Positions 55,383 through 64,000 of a stretch of DNA of 64,000 nt are shown piece after piece; within the stretch, counting starts at the first letter, position 1; each line of letters opens with the position of its first letter. The notes beneath the pieces are model-generated. The model worked only from the letters and a program-made list of their open reading frames with translations. It was not told where the DNA came from and ran no database searches. This stretch comes from Apodospora peruviana (taxonomy: Eukaryota > Ascomycota > Sordariomycetes > Sordariales > Lasiosphaeriaceae). The stretch spans positions 7,378,001 through 7,442,000 of the forward strand of contig JAUEDM010000001.1 of NCBI GenBank assembly GCA_033439685.1. The letters are read 5' to 3'. The position numbers and the translations under genes were made by a program.

Positions 55383-58340
55383 TCAAGGAGAAGAATCAAA
55401 AAAAGGCTTCGTCGCCCTAAATGCCGGCCCCAATGCTGCACTCTGCGGCGTCATGGGGAGTTGCACCATGTTCACTCCCCCACCACCAATCGACGGCGGA
55501 GGGCTGCTGGCACTCGAAGCAGCAGCCAGGCTATTCATCCCACCAGATCCGTACATCGCCGCCTGCCTCCTCACGACAATCATCAAGTCAATGCTGTCCT
55601 TCATGCTTCGTGATATCTGCCTCAGGCCATCAATCATCTCCTGTGGAAACCTCACTACGAGTTTTTCCACCAACGCCAGCTTGATCTGATCGCCAAGCTC
55701 CGCCCATGATCCGAACAAGCTATTACAGAGGCCCCAAAATGGCGACCTGACGCCGAGACCCGGATCTCGTAGCCTGAGCGTCGATAACCTGTCCCTCAGC
55801 ACTTCGGTCTGTTGAGTTACGGCAGCAGCCTTGGCAAGTAGTGACTCCCACTTCTCGACAGCCCCCTTCGATCTCGCCTTTCGCAAGCCGCCGGTGAAGA
55901 GGCTGGTAAGCCCTGGTAGAAGCCGCAGTATCAGATCCGACGCTTGCTTCAGTGAGACGAAGAATCGTTCAAACTGCCTGTCCCCATCACTGCTGACCAG
56001 ATCCGGCTGCGCGCCGGTATTACGCTCAACGTCGGGTGAAGACACCGCCGATGTGAACGAGTCGTCGGATGAGGGGCTAGTATTAGCTTCGGCAGCATTC
56101 GACGAGGATACCACCACCGTTGCCACCCCTCGCCTAGATCGTTCCGTATATGGGAGGTCCGTCCTGACTTGCATCTCAACTTTGGGACCAGTCTTACCTG
56201 GTCTCCTGGCACTAAAGCCCACTCGACCTTGGCCGCCCGGTCCGCCCAAATTGTTCGCCAACGTCGCTGCCATTCTAGCACGGGAACTGGGCCGGGGTCC
56301 GGGAGCACTGTCAGGCTGCTCGGCCGAGGCAGGAGGGGTAGGTGTACTTGTCGGTACCGAGAGGAAACCGGACATAGCGACCCGCAGCTCCATAATGCTA
56401 TGGTAAACCAGCATGAGGAATGTACGCATATAACGTTGGTCTCCATTGTCCACCAGTAGGTCGACACTGCTTATGAGTTTTGCGCAGATGTGTACATAAG
56501 CATTGATCAGGGTCGTATAGGCTCGCTGCATTGCATCATGCTCGCGGGCGGCACCACGGGTTCCAGTGGACAAGTCGAAGTCCTGTATCGCCTGCTCAAG
56601 CTCCTCGAAGTAGACATTGGTGTTGTAAAAGACCATCTCAAGGCTGGAACGCCTGGCACTTCCATCATTGGTAAGGCTCATCAGTGTTTGGACGCCAAGG
56701 TGAATCTGGAAGATGGAATAAAGAATTCCTTTTGCCACTTCGAGGACAGGGTCTGGAGCCTGGAACCCATACCGGCGTACCGGTAATGCCGAAAGTTCAC
56801 GGACATAAAGGGGTCGTTGCAGGGATGGGTCCTCGGGACTGAAAGGGTTTGTGAGAGTCAATCCACCGCTGTAGCTGAATCCACGAAGGTGGCTGCTGAA
56901 TCGGTTCAGTTTCGGCTTTTCCGCCGTGCCTGTACTAATCACAGCTGAGGGCAAGTTACCCGCAGGTTCGACGTCTGCTTGCCGGCTAGACGAACGGCTC
57001 TCGGTTCGGGGCTCGTCTTGCGGTGATCTTGGCGGTACTGAGTTGCTCCGCAGGCTCTCAGTAGACTTTCCCATGGTTAATGGTATAATGCCTTGCTTCT
57101 TGGTTGAAGCAGTACTGGCTTGTGAGAAGGCCCGGAAATGTGACCGACCTGGGATGGGGGGTGGTCTCGACTGCGAAGGAGATCTCGACAGAGGTGGAGA
57201 AGAAACGCCCGAAGCTCTGACACGAATAGGAAAGCGACCAGTGGCACGTCTTGTTGATACTTTTGGCGTATCGACGCCCTCGCTCGACTCGTCATCACCG
57301 CCCTCAGACTCCGAAGTCCCTTCCGTGACCAGTGGGTGTAGTCGTTGGGACAGGAACTTCTTGATCTGATCTGTTATTGTTAGTTCGAGGTTCTCATTTT
57401 TGGAAAGAATCTCGTTGGCAGGTAGGTTTCCCAGTTGCACCTGCAGGATCTCCTTTGGGGGGAATCTAATGGGATTGCCAGACAATCTCAACCTTTGCAA
57501 CGCGGCCATATCGGCCAGGCTGAGCGGCAGGGTCTCGATGCGGTTGTCCTGAACAGCAAGCGCCTTGAGCGACCCTAACCTGGCAATTTCGGGGGGTATT
57601 TCTCTGAGTCTGTTCCTCCCCAGGTCTAAGAATTCGAGAGAACTGAGTTCGCAGAGCTGTGTACATATGGTCAGCCACCGTTTTGGCACCATTTTCGCAT
57701 CAGAACTGGTAGGTAGCAACTTACGGGAAGAGGAAACTCCTCGAATGCATTATTTCTTGCTGCCAGATAGCGCAGCGAAGAGCACATTGAGAAGCGCACC
57801 GGTATTGACGAGAGCGCATTATGCGAGATCGCCAGGCTAGGGGGGGATTGGATGTTAGTGAAGGCAAGCACATAAGGTAGAGACATGAATTACACACCGT
57901 TCGACTCCATCACACAGTATATCAACAACCTCGTCAGGCAATGTGGGGATATTTTTGCCAATGAGGTCGAGAGTGATGCCCGCGTTCAAGCTGTCCGGGT
58001 CGGTAGCTCGCATGTCATCATCACCATTTGCCTTCTTTCGGGCATCGCGCACCAGGGCAATGACTTGGCCCGGGGAGATGGGTGCGGTGGCCACGGCTCC
58101 TGGGGCAGGGGTGAAACCACCACCGCGGGCGCCCCGCGAGAAGGGCAGCTGGCGGTCTTTCGGCGCCGGTGGTGGCGGTGGTCGCCTGGAAATTATTGGC
58201 TTTGCTGGGAAAGCCGACGCCGACGCCGACGCCGACGCCGATGCCGATGCCGATGTCGATGTCAATGTCGACTTTTCAGGTAATCGCCTAACCGAGGACG
58301 ACAGCGTCGACACTGGCAATGCACCTGTTGTGAAATCCAT
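55383..58340 (-). CDS. SOG2: Leucine-rich repeat scaffold Sog2 (RAM/NDR pathway)
   Basis: Three exons on the minus strand: 58340-57898, 57836-57725 and 57656-55383. Introns of 61 and 68 bp have CTAAC and CTGAC branch sites. The product is 942 residues. An in-frame TAA lies upstream and the first ATG is 58340. Residues about 20-40 are an Ala-Ser tract from a hexanucleotide repeat, then a Pro-rich stretch. Leucine-rich repeats span about 125-265 (LISHNALSSIPVRF-type, LEFLDLGRNRLREIPPEIAR, LKALAVQDNRIETLPLSLAD, LQRLRLSGNPIRFPPKEILQ). A Ser/Pro linker follows, then the large Sog2-type helical region (PLYVRELSALPVRRYGFQAP, LMSLTNDGSARRSSLEMVFY, and FERFFVSLKQASDLILRLLP). Sog2 holds Hym1, Kic1 and Cbk1 together for polar growth and cell separation. 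Junctions and length support the model. Confidence 0.9.
58211..58265 (-). repeat. GCCGAC hexanucleotide microsatellite in SOG2
   Basis: On the plus strand GCCGAC repeats about four times and then drifts through GCCGAT and GTCGAT. Read on the coding strand it gives an Ala-Ser tract. Changes in copy number would stay in frame. Confidence 0.85.
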
Positions 58341-61300
58341 CCCATTTACCACTGGTCCACTGTACGGATTACAGGATGCACCTCCTGGTTATTAGGTAGA
58401 GGCCGAAAGAAGAAGCTGCTACTAGGGGCAAGGACAAGGAACATGGCTCGCTGGCACCGAAGTCGCGACTGGTGCCAGTGCTTCCTTCGAACAGGGCATC
58501 GAAGGCAGCGACGACAGTGAGGCACGTCGTCGAGCTGTGAGCACCAGCATCTGAGCATCAGACGAGGTGGTATCGGGCAGGTACAGGTAAAGCACAGACC
58601 ACCCGTGAGCCTGCCTGAATGTGCCTGCTCTTTCTGAAACCATCACAGGTGGCGAGACGAGAGCTGCGGCAGGAGCGCCAATGAGACGCATCTCCCCGAA
58701 ATGGTGTTCCTTCCAGATTGGGGCCGCCGCCCAATGATATGGTGAAAATGGCAGGCGCTCCAGGCAAAAAACAGAGAGCCAATTCAGGCACCTGGGCGGA
58801 ATGCCATCAATCTCACGGCACTGAAATCCGTAATCTCGAGCCTGGGGGTTGTCAGTAGGTGGTCGTGCGATAATCGTCCCCGCCGTTTTAAAACTTCTTT
58901 TATCTTGCACTTGCAGAGAATGGCGATCAGGCCACACCCATGGGCATCAAAAACGGTCATCAAACGACAGCAAGACTGGATGAACCATAGCAAACGCTTA
59001 CCTTCTCGCCTATTCTTAGCAAGATTTAGGCGTTGCTGTTTGATTTCCAGACTTGGCCCCCCAACCGAGATGCGAATCCGCAATATCCGTGGTTACTTGG
59101 GTGCGGTCATGACAATGTCCGTAATCCCAATGTCTCGGGACACGGCATGTCCTAGACAAGTCTCGTGCAGAAAGGATCTTCACCCCATTGTCAGTTGTCG
59201 ATTTTCGACCAGACGAGTAAGGAGTGGTCAACCCAGTGGGCATCTATTAGAAGGACAGATCTTTTATTCCGTTTTTATGGAACGAGGAAGGATTCGACAG
59301 CTCTGTCAGTACACAATACATCGGAACTCATTACCTGGTACCTACCTGACCTGCCCGTTTTCTATCCATCATCACCCGTACATACACATAAGGTACCTTG
59401 GGTAGGTAAGTAAATCAACAAGACAGTCAGTCGTCTTGCTAAATCACTGCCAATAACAATTCATGCTAAAACTGAACTCCAAGAAGGATATTGAGACCTC
59501 TGTCTAATACGTGTTATACAGAGAATGGCCCACCACAGCCACCATCTTGTTCGCACCCTTGGATCATCATACCAGCCTAGACTACCACCACATATCCGAG
59601 ATGTTAACCGATCTTTCTGTTCGTTGCCCAAGTTTGTCTTGAAAGCTTCATCGAGCATCGCGGGTAGCATCCGCCTGTTCTCCCTGGTTGTTGGGCCGAT
59701 GGGGAGGCCGATGACTCACTCGGCCGGTCAACCGGCCTACCGGTAGCGGCGACGGTAAGAGTTGAAAGGGTTGCAACTGAGAAACGCGTCCCATTGTCTG
59801 TTGACCCGGCCAGTCTGGTTCAGTCTAGTCTGGGGCTTGTCCATCCACACGCACACATGCCTCTGGTGATGTTGTGCTGAAGCCGGATTGGGTCATCTCG
59901 GTCCATACATCGATATATGTGGCTTGTACTTTGCTCATATGTCTGTTTCGTTCCTCAATGTACACAATACAAAGAGTCTGATCTAGAGGCCACAAGTAAA
60001 CCAATTTTATACCCCTTATTTCCGCCAGGATAACATGAGAAATAGGGGTTGTGAGACCCAAGAGCCAATGTCATCTTGCCACCAATGATCGAACTGAGAC
60101 TTTGAGTACAAAATATAGTCGATGCACAGATTATGTAGATATATGACAGGGGCAGGGAGGGACGAAATAATGCTACAGTTGATCTGAAGAACATAGACAA
60201 AGGAAATGATGATGATTCTCGTGCCTACTAAGTGTTCATGAGCACCAGCCTCTGTGACTTTTCAATAAGCAACACGCGCGCCTATGTAGTTTTAGCTAAT
60301 CAAGGTCTATACATCAACAACTTGCCAATGCTTTACTTGATAAACAGAGCAAAGGTTAACCCACTGATCGCTTTCTGGCCAGATTCCTGTAAGTTGACGT
60401 AAAGATCCTCCTGAAAATAACACAGTCCTCTGTAACCAATGACAGAACCATGGTCTCGTCTGCGATAATAAGTAAAATATCAACTCCATAGCCATATGAT
60501 ACACAGCAGAGTTGGCCCCTGGACAGCTACTGAGAGTAGTTGCTTTAGGTAGACATAGACGCTCAGGTAGATATCCTCACCTACCTCGGTGTTACTCCTT
60601 TCTCTTTCCTTAAGCTTCAACCCCCGGTTTCTCTCAACGATTGGCTCTATCATACACATCTAGCACGTCGTCTAGGTATACCTATATGGAGAAAAAGAGT
60701 GAGATAGAGTAATTAAGATACAAGAAGACACTACATATCCCGATACCCAACAGACAGTATGTCCTGCGTCTGGCAGATTCCATATGTCTCAAAAGTCTCG
60801 CACAAATATCATCTCTGACTGCCTACTCGTAGCAGTACTAGCATAAGTCCGAGCAACAAGAAGAGAAAAAAGGGGGGATAATCATAGCTGGCAGAAACCA
60901 GATCCCACGCACAAGCTACTTTGGCCGGTGAACCGAACACGCAAGCAGGGAGATGGAAAGGCCAAAAAAATAAATTCAAATTCAAATCCTTGATTTGGAA
61001 TCATTGAAACGAAAAACAATAGAACCAATATTTAAATGAGCGAAAGCAGCTACCTAGCCTATCCGTATAGGCAAACTTACCCGCGAACGCACACGTAATT
61101 CAGTACGAATCCAGCTTCAAAATCGGGCAGGCAACCCAGATAATCAATAAACCCGCCAAAAGTTTCTACGATACCTAAGGTAACCACGTAGGTAGACACT
61201 TTTCGTACCTTAAAAGATAAACAGCCAAGGCAAACCATTTTCCCCTGGGACGGACCGACGCCCTACGCGCACCTGCGCACGCATCACTGTTGCGCGCATG

Positions 61301-62392
61301 CGCGCATCAGCCAGTCCCGAAGAAATGGAAAAAGAGGGGTATCATGAGAAGGCAACCACAATTTGAGCCTCTTTTCCTCCCTTCTTCTCGATGCCGGAAC
61401 CAGCCCACGCGCGCAAACACACTGAAGATGGATTAGAATACCTCACCTACCTTAGGTAGATAGATAAAAACTGACCTTGTCCCTCTTTGCCTCCCCAGAC
61501 GGATTTTCTCCTTCTCCCTCCTCGCCGGAAGGAGTAAGAAAATCTTTTGCGCGCGACACCTTCAATCGAGAACTGCTAAACACTCACAAAGATCAACCAG
61601 GTCAAGAAAGCTAAGTTGCAACGATTTCTTATTTCATGCTTCCTCACACAACCAGCTCCCCTCTGCATGTCTGCTTGTCTGTCTGTCTGACTGTCCGATA
61701 GAGAGCTACCTCCATCTTTCCAACAAGCTCTGTTCTGTTCATTTGTGAGTATTCCCATTAATTACCTGCCTGGTATACAACAGAGCAGGTAAAGTGATTC
61801 CCTTCCGTTTCCCGCCCCTTCTCCCTCTAGCTCTCACGTCACCTGCTTGAGCGTCTAAGAGAGAGAGGATCCGGTCTTTGCGTCATGTGTTTGTTGAACG
61901 CATTTGTGTTGTTGGAACAAGGCTTTTGGACAGCCAAAAAGAAAAAAAGTTTAACAAAAATGAAGTTTGATCAGGTACCAACCACCAACTTCTCATCTTA
62001 CACGCATTGTCCGATATCAGAAATGCTGGCAACCAAATACCTAAACACCGCCCCGGCAGATGCCCATTTCCCTGAATCCAGGACAAATGCATGCATGCAA
62101 AACAAGAAGGGAAACCACGAACACTTTTCGTTTGCCCGTTTTCACCACCTTGGTGAGCCATCTAAACCCGTCTATGAGCAAAGATGTTTCCAAGGCAATT
62201 TTGCAATCAAAAACTCCCGTTAATGAAAGGCACCCTCTTGCTCCTTCCCCGCCATCGACAAAAGAAAATTAAAATGAATATTGACACATTGAAGCTTAAA
62301 GCGATGTTGGGATTTGTGGCGTATGGCTGGCATTTTGCATATCAGAAATTGGTAGAGTAGGTTACCCTGTTGTTGCTTGTCGGTGGAAGAGT
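58341..62392. other. Gene-empty 4-kb region upstream of SOG2
   Basis: No conserved protein, tRNA fold or inverted-repeat element was found on either strand. It probably holds a long SOG2 promoter/leader and the cyclin 3' region. Several TACCT/AGGTA motifs occur (59336-59350, 59391-59410, 60547-60592, 61171-61196, 61445-61464). A perfect 16-bp palindrome is at 61291-61306. Long open frames (58422-58937 and 58905-59405) have no features of real proteins. Confidence 0.5.
61291..61306. other. Perfect 16-bp alternating purine-pyrimidine palindrome
   Basis: TGCGCGCATGCGCGCA equals its own reverse complement. It is strictly alternating pyrimidine-purine throughout, the type most prone to Z-DNA or cruciform formation. 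Confidence 0.9.
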
Positions 62393-64000
62393 TTAGTTGA
62401 GGATTCCCTCCCACATCCCGGGGCCACCAAGCCCGCCCAGGGCAGGATGGAGCGACGAGACCATATACGGATTTACTACTGCCTCGGTCGAGCAGCAAAC
62501 TCGCTTATGGCGACCTCGCACGAGCGTCGGAACGGATATCTGTTGTTGAGGTTGCCCTGCAGCATCGACTCGCGATCGACGAACCAGTGTGTCTGACCAA
62601 GCCAACTCGTTACCCTGAGAGCGAGCACAAAGCATCTCTCGCACGTTCTCCTGAAGAGAATTATCAGTCGATACGGGCCGGCTGCGTTTGGTACCAGCGA
62701 CTAGGCCGTGACGCCGCAGCCCTTGGAGGGCACGCGCCGCATCATCCATCTCGCGCTGTCTGCGCGCCATTGGAGTGTCCATTGACATCTCGCAGAAGTC
62801 CTTATTCACCGGGCAGGTGTACGACTCGGGCGACGCAGTAAAACAGTTCTCTTCGTGGTCTTCGGGAACGGAGGCAATCTTGGGCTTCAAACTCAACCTC
62901 TCACTACACAGTTTCGCATAACGGCATCGCGCCTGGACATCCAGTTTGGTTGCCGGCGCGCTAATCGTTGACGAAGCAGAAGAGATCGAGGAGGAGCGTG
63001 ATATCCGAGACGAATCCGAAACCATTGACTCGGGCGAAGACGCAGTTGAGATTGTGTTTGCGAGAGATGAGCGACGAGTGAAATGAGTATGAGGCGACGA
63101 GGTAGTGGTTGGCGACCACCGGTCGAGTGACTGAGCAGCAGTCACGTAGGAAGCTTGAGCCAAGGCGAACCCCATCGAAGAGCCCCTTCCGAGGAGGCAT
63201 GATGCAGCACTCACTGCAGGAGTACTGAATCCGCTGGTTTGAGGCGTCAATCGCGGTGTCGGCAAAAGACCCAGGGCTGGAGCGGCTAGACGACTGGGAG
63301 TATACACAGGTGGGGTCGGGGATGGCTCCAATGTTGTGGGTGTCGAGACGAGTTCGCCGTCGTACCCAAACGGACAAGCGCGCTCATTGGGAGGTGTGAA
63401 GAGCGCCCCGGCCGAAACATTGCGGTTCTGAATCGGGCTAGACGACCAGGGAGAGATCTCCTCGAGATTATCCAGCTCAGGCTTCAGGTTCATGATGACA
63501 TAGCGGAAGTCCTCGCATTGCCGCTCATAAAGTTGCTGGGCGGCTCCCCCAGGAGACGGTGGTTGTGACGGAGTATACTTCATAACATACTCCGTCCAGC
63601 GATTATAAATGTCATCTGTAATGTGGAGCTTCCAGTTGACAGCCAAGAGGAAGGCCGTCTCGTTCTGGTTGATCTCGAGAGTGTTGAGTCCGGAAATCTT
63701 GCTCCATGCTCGAGCCGAGAAGTTGCGATCCTGCAGGTACTTTGAAGCCAAGATAAGTGCCGCCAGGAACATCCGACGTCCGCATTGAAGGGCGTGACTG
63801 GTGTGAGAGTCGTCGCGCTGTTCCATGGTGAAATCACAGTCAGGAACATGGGGCTTAATCAGTATCAGGTAGTACAAGGCAACCTGCAGCGTGGAATAAC
63901 TGGTGCGCGAGCGCCGCAGCGTTTCTTGGATGAAAGCGCGCAGCGGTAGCACGGTATTGTTTCCGTTTTCGTTGCGAGGCACGACTGACGATGTTGGCCA
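62393..64000 (-). CDS. Pho85-type (PCL) cyclin, 5' end outside the window
   Basis: The frame is open to the right edge on the minus strand, and only a GTG lies near the border. The gene therefore starts beyond 64000. About 535 residues are visible with no intron. The cyclin box occupies the visible N-terminal part: LRAFIQETLRRSRTSYSTLQ, ALYYLILIKPHVPDCD, RRMFLAALILASKYLQDRNF, SARAWSKISGLNTLEINQNE, TAFLLAVNWKLHITDDIYNR. The sequence FIQETLRRSRTSYSTLQ is typical of the PCL family (Pcl5/Pas1-like), which binds Pho85-type kinases to control growth, stress and G1 events. The long C-terminal Ser/Pro-rich tail (about 370 residues) is common in filamentous fungi. The exact member is not certain. Confidence 0.88.
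   Translation of the reverse strand, partial: WPTSSVVPRNENGNNTVLPLRAFIQETLRRSRTSYSTLQVALYYLILIKPHVPDCDFTMEQRDDSHTSHALQCGRRMFLAALILASKYLQDRNFSARAWSKISGLNTLEINQNETAFLLAVNWKLHITDDIYNRWTEYVMKYTPSQPPSPGGAAQQLYERQCEDFRYVIMNLKPELDNLEEISPWSSSPIQNRNVSAGALFTPPNERACPFGYDGELVSTPTTLEPSPTPPVYTPSRLAAPALGLLPTPRLTPQTSGFSTPAVSAASCLLGRGSSMGFALAQASYVTAAQSLDRWSPTTTSSPHTHFTRRSSLANTISTASSPESMVSDSSRISRSSSISSASSTISAPATKLDVQARCRYAKLCSERLSLKPKIASVPEDHEENCFTASPESYTCPVNKDFCEMSMDTPMARRQREMDDAARALQGLRRHGLVAGTKRSRPVSTDNSLQENVREMLCARSQGNELAWSDTLVRRSRVDAAGQPQQQISVPTLVRGRHKRVCCSTEAVVNPYMVSSLHPALGGLGGPGMWEGILN

Noticed and set aside
58422..58937. 171-codon minus-strand frame just upstream of SOG2
   Set aside because: Would lie in the SOG2 leader, has no domain and is not joined in frame by any good splice pair.
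1..64000. CRISPR array, prophage, plasmid origin or bacterial operon
   Set aside because: No regularly spaced repeats, phage genes or bacterial start signals were found. The genome is clearly fungal.

Overview
The window is chromosomal DNA of a filamentous ascomycete (Pezizomycotina), most likely a Sordariomycete. Genes carry short introns, mostly about 50-145 bp, with GT..AG ends and CTAAC/CTGAC-type branch sites a few bases before the acceptor. There are fungal-specific families (Sog2, Dbf2, Mcm21, GPI-anchored Ser/Thr-rich wall proteins, a large family of unknown function) and no operons. No organelle, viral or bacterial segment was seen. Intron and exon borders below were assembled by hand and checked for phase. 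They are predictions without transcript evidence.

Layout. 1-10.5 kb: a 2.3k-residue low-complexity/coiled-coil protein, then a Gly/Ser-repeat membrane protein with a PPSY tail. 10.5-12.7 kb: a 392-bp MITE-like element with about 65-bp terminal inverted repeats, then an MFSD10-like MFS carrier (minus). 14.8-21.1 kb: a GPI-anchored wall protein, the kinetochore subunit Mcm21/CENP-O (minus) and an SLC33-type acetyl-CoA carrier (plus). 21.9-28.2 kb: a five-exon DEAD-box helicase (minus), the ribosome-assembly factor Ipi1 (minus) and a roadblock dynein light chain (plus). 30.0-36.3 kb: a large protein of unknown function, a secreted CREG-like protein (minus) and ribosomal protein eS30 in four small exons. 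37.0-43.9 kb: an inverted-repeat element, an F-box protein (minus), mitochondrial Mg2+ channel Mrs2 and phosphopantothenate-cysteine ligase. 44.3-46.2 kb: an intron-containing tRNA-Tyr, a decayed tRNA-Gly and a second GPI-type wall protein (minus). 49.0-58.3 kb: NDR kinase Dbf2 (minus), splicing factor WBP11 (plus, apparently with a GC-AG intron), a monocarboxylate-type MFS carrier (plus) and LRR scaffold Sog2 (minus). 58.3-62.4 kb: a long stretch without genes. 62.4-64 kb: a Pho85-type cyclin running off the right edge.

The genes are mainly core housekeeping ones: ribosome assembly and translation, splicing, kinetochore, dynein, CoA synthesis and transport, and Mg2+ uptake. Several act in growth and division control (Dbf2, Sog2, PCL cyclin, Mcm21, dynein light chain). 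They do not form an obvious gene cluster, and no secondary-metabolite or defence island is visible. Many gene pairs are divergent and share short promoters. Intergenic DNA repeatedly carries a palindromic ACCTAGGTA/ACCTTAGGT-like motif. The most unusual items are the MITE with its target duplication, the decayed tRNA-Gly beside tRNA-Tyr, the second inverted-repeat element, the GC-AG intron and the unknown-function giant proteins.
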